Source: Sialis fuliginosa
Taxonomy: Eukaryota > Arthropoda > Insecta > Megaloptera > Sialidae
Length of the DNA stretch: 64,000 nt
Assembly (NCBI GenBank): GCA_961205875.1
Contig: OY540813.1
Span: 20,617,001-20,681,000, forward strand
Direction of reading: 5' to 3'
Below, piece by piece: positions 23,874 to 33,930 of the stretch (position 1 is the first letter of the stretch; every line of letters starts with the position of its first letter). A model generated the notes under the pieces. That model made no database searches. It had not been told where the DNA came from and saw only the letters and a program-made list of their open reading frames with translations. The translations under genes and the position numbers were made by a program.

Positions 23874-24172
23874 ACACAGCCACACAAAAAAAGTGTGCGA
23901 TACCAAAAAAGCGACATATTTAGTATTGGTCGAACATAGTCGAAATCCAAATTTTTTGAATTTTTTGCTTACCATTTTTTTTATTTCGGCTTAAATTTTC
24001 AGTTTAGCCAACTTGGAAAAGTTCAACCTAAGCCCAAAATTCACACTCAAATTAAAAAAAAACTGGTAAACAGAAAATTCCAAAAATTTGAATTTCGACT
24101 ATTTTCAACCAATACTACAATGCTATATATGTTACTTTTTTGGTATCGCACACTTTTTTTGTGTGGCTGTGT
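23874..24172. mobile_element. MITE with ~100 bp inverted termini, 299 bp
   Basis: Both ends read ACACAGCCACACAAAAAAAG inward, then TGTGCGATACCAAAAAAG and, further in, ATAGTCGAAAT(C/T)CAAATTTTT. The terminal block is essentially perfect over about 40 bp. No coding frame. A related half-copy is at 40397-40500. Confidence 0.85.
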
Positions 24173-24179
24173 AATGAAA

Positions 24180-25510
24180 TAAATTCGCAACGAATGGTAT
24201 ATATTAAATTTTTAATTATTATTGTATTTATATACCCCACATTATTTTTTTAATATTTGACGTAGACTCGGTTATATGTCATTCATTAGTGTATTTTTTG
24301 TTATTTTGATGATTGAGTTTTAAAGTAAAATAAGGGTCTCTTTCAATGTATCTCTCCCCTATCATAATTAAATTTTGTTTATCCATCTAAATGTTACTTA
24401 AAAAAGCTATTTTTACTTCAAATACTTTCACTGATTATGATTAATTGTGGTAGTAATAAATAAAGTGACCTTCAAATATTGATAAAATTATTTCAAATAT
24501 CACTAAAAATTATAAATTGCAAGTAACATCAATAATAACAAATATTCATGGCAAAATGTCAACCAAAATATTTTTGTCTAAAAATAATAAAAACACGTGT
24601 AAAATATTTTAAGCGAATCACATCCTTTATATTTTTTATCCCGTTTATATTTTTAGCGTTCTTTTACCTCAGTTTCAGATTTACACATAGCCCTACAGTT
24701 GTAAACTTTGTCCATAGCGCGGAAAATATCAAAGTTTGAAATTCAAAACCTTTACCCTTTTCAGTCTCAAAGGAAATAAATACTCATCTCTGATTTTCAG
24801 GTTTAACGACAATTTTACCCTTATTTTCTGACAAATAATTTCTGTGTTCTCAGTTGTGATTAAAGTATTTTTTGTAGAAAATGGTCATGGAAGTAGGTAG
24901 GTATATGTATAGCTATAGCTATACGAAATATTTAATGTCGTGATATAATTTTGTGTTTGTAAATGTTTGCGTTACTAAATATAGATCTTTTTTGATATTT
25001 TTTATTTCTCGCTGCTCTCTAATTATTTTTTTAACTAACATAACATGATATTTTATAATAATTAGTTACTGCTTAATATTATTATACCTATGTGTAATTT
25101 TTCATCATAAAAGATTGAAAATTTATATTTAAGATTGTTATCTCAGAACCATCGCATATTTGAAAATATTGTTTAAACCAAAAAATGTTTGGTTGTGAAG
25201 GGGTAATCGAATAGTCATATTTATTTGTTATTTTAACGTGACCTTCGCGGATATTTGAAGGTGAACATCATTTTTTTAAAATAGGTATCTATAGTTTTTT
25301 ATTTAGTAATCTTATTCTACGTGAAAAAACATGAATCTTTCATTGAAAACTTTTTTTGAACAACCTAAACTTAAACATAAACTATATCTAACAAAATAAA
25401 TTGGAGATTTTGAACATTCAAGAATTCTTTAATCAGAAATCATCAACTTTAGAGAAAAAGTACAAGTATATTTTATTCTAATAAAACTTGGAGAGATTCT
25501 AGAATTTTTT
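24180..25510. other. AT-rich DNA without recognised gene
   Basis: The 63-codon frame at 24548-24739 begins MAKCQPKYFCLKIIKTR but is hydrophobic and biased after that, with no support. No repeat pair was noted. Confidence 0.4.
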
Positions 25511-25515
25511 ATATA

Positions 25516-26387
25516 TTTTAAGACCAAAAAGAAAAAAATCGCCTTGGCGCCTTTTTAATAATTCATAAAACAAAAAAATACATAAATTGTGTGCAGATCA
25601 TAACGCGATTTTTTTAAAATTATTTATTAACTTTTACTCTACAAAATAGACAACAAAAATAAAAAATTATTCCAATTATTGGAATTCGAACTCGGGACAC
25701 ATTGTTTATAAGATCTTTTATAATATTTGTAAATTTTTAAATATAAAACAAACGGTATTTTATATCGAAAAACCACAAGAGACACAATAATTTGCTTTTA
25801 TTAAGGGAATTCCAAAACATATTAGATATTATCGATACGATAATTAATACCCGAGATATGAATTATTTTCAATTTTGAACGGCCGCCATTTTAAAATTGA
25901 TACAGGAATTCCGCTAACTAACGAACTTAACTAAGGTATTTACAAGATCAATTTTTCTACCAAGTTTCAAAAAGATCGCAAGAATGCCTGAAAGGCTAGA
26001 GACTCCACAAGAAAAAAAGCCTTATAATAAAATTGAAAATAATTCATAACTCGGGTACTAATTGTTGGATCGATATTATCAAATATATTTTAGAATTTTC
26101 TCAATAAAACCAAATTATTGTATCTCTTATGATTTTTCGATATAAAGTACCGCTTGGTTGATATTTTAAAATTTACAAAAAATTATAACAAATCTTGTAA
26201 ACTTAGGGTCCCGAGTTCGAATCCCAATATTTTTTTTTTTTGTATTGTAGAATTGTAGAGTGAAAAGTTAATAAACAATAAATGCTAAATAAAATTCGCG
26301 TTATAATTCTGCATACGGTTTATTTATTTCTTATTTTATGAATTATTAAAAAAGCGTCAAGGCGATTTTTTCTTTTTGGTCTTAAAA
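25516..26387. mobile_element. Fold-back element with 360 bp arms
   Basis: Left arm 25516-25876 and right arm 26029-26387 are inverted copies (about 80% by eye) around a 152 bp spacer. The ends read TTTTAAGACCAAAAAGAAAA inward, then AATCGCCTTG(G/A)CGC. Both arms carry a GATTCGAACTCGGGAC-type block, whose complement on the plus strand at about 26212-26225 is CCGAGTTCGAATCCC. This resembles a tRNA B box. No transposase frame. The arms are too long for a simple MITE; it looks like an inverted duplication of an older unit. Confidence 0.8.
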
Positions 26388-26465
26388 TGTTCCTTAAATA
26401 CCAAAGAAGTGAACTGTACAAAAAAAATCAGAGGTAATCAATTTTTTTATTAAAGTTGGCTTCCA

Positions 26466-26728
26466 GAGCACCGTGAAGTATTACCGGTGAACCTTTAGTG
26501 GTAGGCTATGAGAGGGGGGGGGGGGGGTCGTTTAATTTTTGAAAAGTTGTTTTTCATATAAAAAACCAAATAGGCTTAACAAAATTTAAAAAATCTAAAT
26601 TATGTAGTTTTGTTCCTCAAAACACAAAAATTATTTAATAAAAAAATATTAAGAAGTGTCTCCTACCCTTTAAAGCACCTTCGCGTACCTCTAGGGGTAC
26701 GCGTACCATACATTGGTAAACACTGAAT
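26466..26728 (-). mobile_element. hAT-like end with GGTACGCGTACC hairpin and G14 run
   Basis: Read from 26728 on the minus strand, CAGTGTTTACCAATGTATGG, then TACGCGTACCCCTAGAGG, matches the CAGTG...GGTACGCG termini widespread in animal hAT elements. The other end is not clear; CAGAGCACCGTG at 26466 is a candidate with little similarity, and no 8 bp duplication was found. A pure G14 tract (26514-26527) lies inside. Confidence 0.45.
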
Positions 26729-26895
26729 TGATCAGATTTGTTTTGTATGTATACTCATAGTATTACGTACAAGGAATCCCCGTAACATCCATGGTTACAT
26801 TTTCCTATAAAGTAATACTTTACTTCAAGTAGGTACAATCAATAATAGCAAAAAGTTCTTGACACAGTAACAGTAATTTCACTGAGTACTCGATA

Positions 26896-27492
26896 CTTAA
26901 TACCAGTGCCGGCCTTAGCAAATCTGGCGCCCCTGGCGAGATTTATAATTCCGCCCTCTCTGCCCCTAAAAATATGTTAAAAAATCACCGAAAATGTCAA
27001 TTAAAATTGATAAATTGACAAATAAGTTGAATAATTCATATCTCAGCTTGGCGCAATCCTACAGACTCAAACTCTTTTTTTAAATATAGCTTACATCATT
27101 AACTTTAAGACTATCAAATGCCACTAAGCCCGTCGAGACCTCCTTCCCCTATTATGTACAAATTAAAATTGATAAATCAACAAATAAGTTGATTAGTTAG
27201 TATCTCAGCTAATACCTTATTAAAGGTTTTCTGGGTTGCTGAATAAGTATTTCTTAATTAGAAGCTATCAAATAATTATATATTAAATATTTAGCTATAT
27301 TTTTTGCTTAATAGGGTTTAACTGATCGACAAAAAATTTAAAGATAAAAAAAAAGTTTACTAAAAAATTACAGCCTGTACACTGATTTGAACAAAAAAAG
27401 TGACTTATGCTTCATTGTGCACCACCCCACCTGGCCTGGCGCCCCCGGCGGTCGCCCTGATCACCCCCCCTAAAGCCGGTACTGCTTAATAC
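26896..27492 (+). mobile_element. Non-autonomous hAT element with perfect 8 bp target duplication
   Basis: The element is 26904-27484 (581 bp). It starts CAGTGCCGGCCTTAG and ends CTAAAGCCGGTACTG, a 15 bp terminal inverted repeat with two mismatches. Direct flanks CTTAATAC (26896-26903) and CTTAATAC (27485-27492) are identical, the 8 bp signature of hAT insertion. GC-rich subterminal blocks (GGCGCCCCTGGCG; TGGCGCCCCCGGCGG) sit just inside both ends. Two internal segments with AAATTGATAAAT(T/C)(G/A)ACAAATAAGTTGA repeat each other (27001-27040 and 27164-27196). No coding capacity. Confidence 0.92.
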
Positions 27493-27589
27493 TTCCAATA
27501 TTTTCACTGACAATGAATACTTATGACAATACTGCTACATAAATATTTCACCAACCTAACCACCCTACACCACTGGCAAAGCTGTATAT

Positions 27590-28062
27590 TATGTATGTAT
27601 CACTCTCGACATACATATGTGTATATGTGAGTGAGTGTACAGAGAGTACGCGAACGACTCCACGTATCAAATTACACCGCACAAACAATTAGCATGCATC
27701 CTCCACACACTCACAATCGCAGAGGCAGGATTGATTAACGCATCTACATAATGCAATCATTCCGATCCATCTATTGCGTGGGTGTATATGTGTAATGTGT
27801 AGGTATATGTATTGCAGGCGACACCGTCCGTTCACACACGCCGTTGCCAACCAATTACGTGGCCCATTAGTGAGGTCACATGAACACCACGTGACCTACA
27901 CCACCGCAATACTCCTCTGTACGCTGTTAACTGAATTACAATGCACGCGCGTCCGATTGTATGCGGATGAGTGTGTGTTTGCCTAATGTTTGCTGTGGCG
28001 AGTGTGTGTGCTGCATTGTTGCCCACACACATATGTGCAAACAAACGCATCCACGTAGGCAT
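27590..28062. promoter_or_regulatory. Long GC-rich island, best candidate cis-regulatory module
   Basis: About 450 bp of balanced composition inside AT-rich DNA. It holds clustered motifs: ACAATTAGCATGCAT, TTGATTAACGC, CCAATTACGTGGCCCATTAG (homeodomain ATTA cores), and AGGTCACATGAACACCACG followed by TGACCT. The last is an inverted pair of nuclear-receptor half sites with a CACGTG E-box between. Frames on both strands (27774-27986, 27832-28062) mirror each other's base bias and have no domain. Regulatory function is inferred from composition and motif density only. Confidence 0.35.
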
Positions 28063-28190
28063 TGAAATCAGGGACAGTGATGTTTAATCGTTTTTAGTCG
28101 ATTTTTCCTTGCTGTTTATTGACAAGAAATGTATATAAAACGTTGAGGCTCTTTTAATTATAATTATGGCTGTATTTGTTTTTATATCAA

Positions 28191-28492
28191 ACTAGCTGGG
28201 CCCGCGCGGTTTCGCTCGCGTGGACTACGTAATTATTGCTTAGAATTTAAATAATATATAGTTGAAGGCGTCATACAAAACTACAACAATCACTCGAGGT
28301 AATATTAAAAAGTCAAGTAAGCTTTGGAAAAAAGAATGGTTGATAAAAAAGGAAAAACATACTGATGTTGATGTATCATATAATAATCCAACCATCATTG
28401 CTGCCGAGGTGGAGATGTGGTACCTACGTTTTAGAGCAGCCATTCGCGCGGGTATAAACTGATTTTGAAATTCACGCGGGTGAAGCCACTGG
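28191..28492. mobile_element. Short element with CGCG-rich inverted ends
   Basis: The left end CTAGCTGGGCCCGCGCGGTT, then TCGCTCGCGTGGA, is the kind of phrase seen at the borders of many arthropod repeats. The right end, read inward, is CCAGTGGCTTCACCCGCGTG, similar over about 19 bp. The inside is AT-rich. Mirror-image frames on both strands (28240-28506 and 28262-28462) have no domain. The exact class is unresolved. Confidence 0.45.
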
Positions 28493-28559
28493 AAAATTTT
28501 AATCAAGAAGAATATTATAATATAAGTTTAATTTATTTTACTCAATTGTTAAATTAGCA

Positions 28560-28800
28560 TAACGCTTGGTTATTTTCAAAAAAACAACTTTACCAATTAC
28601 ACAGCATGATGATACAAATCCACGTGACCCGATACTAACAATGCACAAGAGTTTTCGATTGCAACTCATTCACCCACGTCCCCACATACGCCCCCACTTA
28701 CACAACTTGTTTTATTTGTACCAATCGTATGTGCGCGGTATCGAATTATTTAATGTATGCGGTTCTGATTACAGTCTCTCGTGAATTATATCAGCCAGGG
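28560..28800. promoter_or_regulatory. Mildly GC-rich patch with E-box and CCCAC motifs
   Basis: ATCCACGTGACCCGATACTA, CACCCACGTCCCCACATACG and CCCCCACTTACAC follow one another. The 72-codon frame at 28566-28784 is unconvincing. Possibly an outlying part of the 27.6-28.1 kb regulatory island. Confidence 0.15.
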
Positions 28801-29033
28801 TAATTCTCTTATTAGAGGATATAATGTAAGTGATGGCATTGTGTACACTGTAATTAAATCAGTGGCGTGTAAATGTCAATATGTATCAGTTATGTATGTA
28901 TGGTATTTAAAATTCTTCTCGCGACGTTCTGTTTAAAATCTATATATTAATACGTGAACATCGAAAATTGTTGTACGTATATTTTCAGTATTTATTATAA
29001 AAGGAGGTGAATGAAACATATATCGTTCGAAAG

Positions 29034-29376
29034 TACTGTGCCATAAATGTGCACAAAAAAAATCATGTGTGTATGTTGCTGCTGAGGAAGGTAAAATAAA
29101 GTTAACATATACACACACATGATTTCCTCTCTCGTTTTTTGTTTATTTCCCCTAGAATCGTTCAAAAGCATATCCATTTATCCATACTCCTGGTGCCACC
29201 AAGCGGCAAAAATAAATAGTTTTGTGTTTCTGTCAAACGTAGAGAATGCGTATAGAGATTTCAATTGTAGTGTTTTTATTTGGAAAGGTTAGGTTAGGTT
29301 AAGTTAGGTACTGTACCATAATAGATGCACACAAAAAAAATCATGTGTGTATGTTACCGTTAAGGCAGGTAAAATA
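29034..29376 (+). repeat. Direct repeat pair with hairpin and TTAGG-like run
   Basis: Copies at 29034-29097 and 29309-29376 share TACTGT(G/A)CCATAA...TGCACA(C)AAAAAAAATCAT, then GTGTGTATGTT and AGGTAAAATA. In the first copy AATCATGTGTGTATGTT (29061-29077) pairs with AACATATACACACACATGAT (29104-29123), a strong hairpin. GGTTAGGTTAGGTTAAGTTA at 29287-29306 directly precedes the second copy. It is too short to call a telomere tract. Confidence 0.55.
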
Positions 29377-29379
29377 TTG

Positions 29380-30480
29380 GTCGAAATTCGATACTGGTTT
29401 TTACTAATCCACAGTATATGTGATAAACTCGGCAAACTAATTAGTTAAGTAATAATTTATTTAATTTCGTAATGGCTACTGTATCGTATAGAAATAGACA
29501 AATATGTGAAGACATTTACATACATATAATATATTATCATAATAAAATGTTTTCTTTTTACAAATCATACACAAAGGTGCTCTTCGTGTTTATAAATATT
29601 ACCTTGCCCACAACCCTGCTACACAGTTTAAGTATAAGAAAGTTATTCAATCGTGGCAAGTAGGCGGTTTTTTAATAAGTGGTAACTAAAAGCTTATTAA
29701 AAAATCTTGATTAACATTTCGTGTCTGCTCCTTGTCAGATATAACGACGTTTGTTGAAACTCTTAAAAGAATGTATAAAAACTGAAAGTTTAATAGCTGC
29801 TATCAAATCTGTATTACACTACACTGCATTTATTTTGATACCAAAACCTTTTCAATTTTATACATTTTATTAAAAAATACCATTTCTATTTTTTCTTAAT
29901 ACGTGCCCGCCTAATTATTTTAATTATATATAGTTTTATTAGAAAGTATCAATTATTTTTCATAAATACGAGCCTTACGTACATAGAGAAAAAAATGTAA
30001 TTATCTACAAAAAACACGCAGATATATGTAGAAGTATTATACAACTATTCGCTATCTCTACACAAGAGTTTTTAGTAGAGATTTATCTATACTGAATAAA
30101 CAACGTATTTTGATGTAAATTCTTTTTCTTCTTCGACATTTCTATTGAGAATCATCATGCGTGCATTAACAACATTTGACCAAACAAGTGTGCCAATGTA
30201 AAATCAAAAAATATTGAAATACAAATTATAGTTCGTTGATTTATGTAAATAAAATTAATCTGTTATTCATACAATACAATACACAATTTCTATTTATAAA
30301 TATGGAATCAATATTGAAATTTATTTTATATACATCCAAATATAAATAAAACAAATTATATATAAACAAGTAAATTAACATGTATTCACAAAATTATTGT
30401 TTTCAGCCTTAAAAAACGCTTATATTAATAATAAATTTTATTTGTTGTGTTCGATCATTGGTTAGGTAGTGACTAGTCAA
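29380..30480. other. AT-rich DNA without recognised gene
   Basis: Only short biased frames (for example 29472-29663) and A/T runs. No paired repeats were seen. Confidence 0.45.
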
Positions 30481-30504
30481 ACGAAGTTCGAAGAACTAAG
30501 TTCA

Positions 30505-30550
30505 GACCAGACCTGAAGATGGCCGATAGGATTCGACCGAAACGTCGTCA
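30505..30550 (+). ncRNA. Hammerhead-ribozyme-like core
   Basis: CTGAAGA (30513-30519) fits the hammerhead CUGANGA core. It is followed by a stem II hairpin GGCCG/CGACC (4 of 5 pairs, 30521-30538) and GAAA (30539-30542). The next bases C-GTC-G-T-C give the very short stem III and a GUC cleavage triplet (30547-30549), as in minimal hammerheads of Penelope-like elements. No convincing stem I forms with the immediate flanks, so it may act only as a dimer or be inactive. It lies just beyond the 3' end of the LINE fragment, on the opposite strand. Confidence 0.4.
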
Positions 30551-30654
30551 AGAAGACAACGCAGAATGCGGAGCTACCTGGAATTTTTTATCAGCATAAA
30601 TAAATATATATACGATATGTATATAATTTTTTTAATAATACAATATAAAACAAT

Positions 30655-31585
30655 GAAGTTAATGGCACTCAGCAATGCTGTATGGTTCCTTCATTATGAA
30701 GTACTGCTTTAAATGTACTTTGTATGTTTTTAATATTATTAATATGTCAGGAAGAGTGTTTATTAATTTATTATACAAATATTCTAGAGATCTTCCATAA
30801 AAAGTAGTTTTATGGTAGTTATATCTCTTGGATTTTGCCTCTGAAGTCATGATTTGTATTTTTCCGTTTTTCTTTTTTGCTTTAGATATTTTTAAATAAT
30901 ACTGTTGCATATATACCATCAATAGTTAATAAATTGTCAGTTTTAAAAAAACCTCTAAGTGATTTTTTGTAATCATAATTAAAAATTAGTCTTATAATTT
31001 TTTTCTGTATAATAAACACTCTTCCAGCCTCTGCAGTACTTCCCCACAGAAGGATACCATATATACCTCATTGCTGAGTACATATGTGCGTAATAGTAAG
31101 CCATCAACTGGTGCTCGCCCAAAATATTGTTTCAATATTCTTATTTCATAACAACACCTGCATAATCTTTTACATAATTCGTCAACGTGTTCTATGAATT
31201 TCAATGTGTCATCCATATATATTCCTAAAAATTTTGCCACTAACTCGGGTTTGAAAACATTATCGTCCATATAAGTTACAATATTATTGATACCATTTCT
31301 AAATTGGAAATTCACAACACACGTTTTTTCAACATTAACTATTAAGATGTTTGAGAAACACCATTCCTGAAACTGTCGAATTATATTAATCGCTAAATCT
31401 TTAGCATCGTCAATGTTGTCTGCGGCTACTAACACTGTCACATCATCAGCATACATTATTACCTTACCTGTGTGTAAATACTCAGGCAAGTCATTTACTT
31501 AGCACATGAACAACAACGGCCCCAAATTGCTACCTTATGGTACTCCTACTTCAACTGCCACTGTTTCAGAGTCGGTGTTATTTAT
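30655..31585 (-). pseudogene. Dead non-LTR retrotransposon (LINE), reverse transcriptase C-terminal half
   Basis: The reverse transcriptase would copy element RNA into DNA at the target site. The minus strand gives, in order, ETVAVEVGVP-stop-GS (RT motif before the palm), LGPLLFM-stop-VNDLPEYL, then the catalytic box YADD (31442-31453) within a 165-codon frame (30992-31489), then thumb-like sequence (LGIYMDDTLKF...RILKQYF). After a frame change in an A-run near 31000 come RLIFNYDYKKSLRG and a second change near 30890. The last part (30659-30922) has the usual LINE end, FYGRSLEYLYNKL to KEPYSI. Two stops (31535-31537, 31499-31501) and at least two frameshifts show decay. The 5' two-thirds, including the endonuclease, are missing, as expected from 5' truncation. 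The clade is not resolved. Confidence 0.93.
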
Positions 31586-31589
31586 TTAT

Positions 31590-31911
31590 ATTTAAGATTA
31601 AAAGTAGATTATTGATTTCCTTATATTTTTTATCTAAAGTATTATTAAAATTTATATTAAAATCCCAACAAATAAAAAAACTATATTTATGACTAGATAT
31701 GTTGTAAATATTGTTCTAGGTTTTCAATAAAAATTCTATAATCACTATCCGGGGTTTGATATATAATAATATATAAGCTTATGAATATCTGGATGATTTT
31801 TTAATATTTTTTTGTGCCGGTTTTAAATGAATAATTAAGTGACTGTTTATTATTTTAATATTCTTAAAAAAATAACAAAGTACTAATGAAGAAAATAACA
31901 TAAATAACTGT
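31590..31911. other. AT-rich gap between LINE relic and fold-back element
   Basis: No frame or motif recognised. TA-rich direct phrases only. Confidence 0.5.
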
Positions 31912-33480
31912 TATACAGGGTAGTTCATTAGTGCGTCCGGCTTTCCTAGCGCACTTCTCATAGGAGATAGAAAAAAAAGTTTGGTACATAATATTATTGG
32001 TTTGAAAAGATCAACGTCGTAAAATTATTTTCAACAATACAGAGTGTCCCATTTTTGCGCTATAACAAAAACAAAGATTTTTTTAAATGGAATACCCTAT
32101 AACGTTTTATGTCTTCCGATGTCGTTTCTTAACCTCTACATTAACGTCTGTTCATTTTTTAATTTAGTGACTGTGTTGCCAATTTAGAAAATTTTTTCCG
32201 AAAAATAATCTATAATCAGGCTCAACTATAAAAAATCGTAGCGACCTAATTTTTTTTAAAGTGGTGAATTTTTTTAGCAACAATGTTAGCCTAGATAAAG
32301 AGTAACATTTTGATAATAAACAATTTTAATTTAGTTCTACAGGGTGTTAATTAAAAAATGTCAAAGTTTTCAATCTTCAAAATGATAAAACTCATTTTTT
32401 TCAAATGTGCTACCCTTTTTTTATTTCACTATTCGATGGTTTTTTTTCTCCTTTTCAATTTGTATAGGGGATATCTTATGTCTAAACCCCATACTTTCTG
32501 AGATATTCAATAATTTTTACAAAAGTAACCATTTCACCACGTTTTTATGCACCGAAGTAGGCCAAAAAAATACAAAATAAATGCGAAACAATTACAAAAC
32601 AAATGCCGCTGAATTGATTTGTGCCTGGATGAAAATGGAAGACATTTCGAACATTTATTGTAGACTTATCTTTTATATGTATTTTCAATTTTGTTACTTA
32701 TCATAGTTTTTTGAATAAAATAAATAATTTTATTACATAAGTATTATCCGTTTTAATTATAAATTTTAATTAAATGTTACATTGATACTTAAGTACTTAC
32801 ATTTTGGCATTTCTTTTGCATCAGCACAGCCTACTTCGGTGCATAAAAACGTGGTGAAATGGTTACTTTTGTGAAAATTATTGAATATCTCAGAAAGTAT
32901 GGGGTTTAGACATAAAATATCTCCTATACAAATTGAAAAGGAGAAAAAAACCCATCGAATAGTGAAATAAAAAAAGGGTAGTCACATTTGAAAAAAATGA
33001 GTTTTAACATTTTGAAGATTGAAAACTTTGACATTTTTTTATTAACACCCTGTAGAACTAAATTAAAATTGTTTATTATCAAAATGTTACTCATTATATG
33101 GGCTAACATTGTTGCTAAAAAAATTCACCACTTCAACAAAAATTAGGTCGCTACGATTTTTTATAGTTGAGCCTGAATATGGATTATTTTTCGGAAAAAA
33201 ATTTCTAATTTGGCAACACTGTCACTAAATTAAAAAATGAACAGACGTTAATGTAGAGGTTAAGAAACGACATCGGAAGACATAAAACGTTATAGGGTAT
33301 TCCATTTAAAAAAATCTTTGTTTTTGTTATAGCGTAAAAATGGGACACCCTGTATTGTTGAAAATAATTTTACTACGTTGATCTTTTCAAACCAATAATA
33401 TTATGTACCAAACTCTTTTTTCTATCTCCTATGAGAAGTGCGCTAGGAAAGCCGGACGCACTATTGAACTACCCTGTATA
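31912..33480. mobile_element. Large fold-back (palindromic) element, 651/652 bp arms
   Basis: Arms 31912-32562 and 32829-33480 are inverted copies with very few differences, around a 266 bp unrelated AT-rich spacer. Outer ends read TATACAGGGTAGTTCATTAG inward. Each arm holds two further terminus-like motifs in the same orientation: TACAGAGTGTCCC (32038-32050, mirrored as TACAGGGTGTCCC at 33342-33354) and CTACAGGGTGTTAA (32337-32350, mirrored 33042-33055). All three pairs sum to 65392, so the outer arms are collinear with no net indel. There is no transposase frame, and the 61-codon frame at 32924-33109 is a by-product. The origin looks like inverted duplication of a unit that already contained nested element ends. 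Confidence 0.9.
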
Positions 33481-33517
33481 TGACAATTATTGTATTTGAC
33501 ATAATAATTAAATATAA

Positions 33518-33545
33518 ATAGATAGATAGATACCTAGATAGATTT
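33518..33545. repeat. Short (GATA)n microsatellite
   Basis: AATAGATAGATAGATACC, then TAGATAGATT. Imperfect, about six units, directly outside the fold-back element. Confidence 0.6.
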
Positions 33546-33784
33546 TTTATTTTAAATAGACTGTTCGTACAGTGTAAAATATGTCATATAAAGAAATTAA
33601 ACATATAAAGCAAATCCAAAATATAGAAACTAAATACAGTATTGTACAAATTTATCATATCTGCATACATATGTGGACACATAGCTACACACCTGCATAC
33701 ATATTAACAAAAGAAAAAAAAATAGTATTCATCAAATTCAGATTTTTTTGCATATGTTAGCAATGTCGTATTATGACACTAGTG

Positions 33785-33930
33785 ATGGACAGAAACAAAA
33801 CCGGTCTCCGCCAAGGGCGCAAAGCGAGAGGGCGGAAAAAAGGTTTGTAGTAATGATAAAAGGCGTTCATACAGATCCTTGCCGGGGGCGCAGCGAACCC
33901 TAGCTACGCCTTTGGCTATGGTACCTTTCA
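33785..33930. repeat. GC-rich repeat fragment with GGGCGCA(A)AGCGA direct copies
   Basis: CCAAGGGCGCAAAGCGAGAG (33821-33840) and CCGGGGGCGCAGCGAACCCT (33882-33901) are similar direct copies in an otherwise AT-rich region. They are preceded by ACTAGTGATGGACAGAAACA, which looks like an element border. Class unknown. Confidence 0.35.

Noticed and set aside
26206..26230. tRNA gene at the B-box-like CCGAGTTCGAATCCC
   Set aside because: No cloverleaf can be drawn upstream, and the sequence is duplicated in both arms of a fold-back element.
27774..28062. Overlapping frames on both strands of the 27.8 kb island
   Set aside because: Both are explained by raised GC content. Residue mix (H, T, R, C) follows CA/GT-rich DNA, and no domain is seen.
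28240..28506. 88-codon minus-strand and 66-codon plus-strand frames
   Set aside because: They mirror each other inside a short repeat element with CGCG-rich ends.
29287..29310. Telomeric TTAGG tract
   Set aside because: Only about four imperfect units. Far too short to indicate a telomere; kept as a curiosity.
32924..33109. 61-codon frame within the large palindrome
   Set aside because: It lies in the arm of a fold-back element and has no protein-like features.
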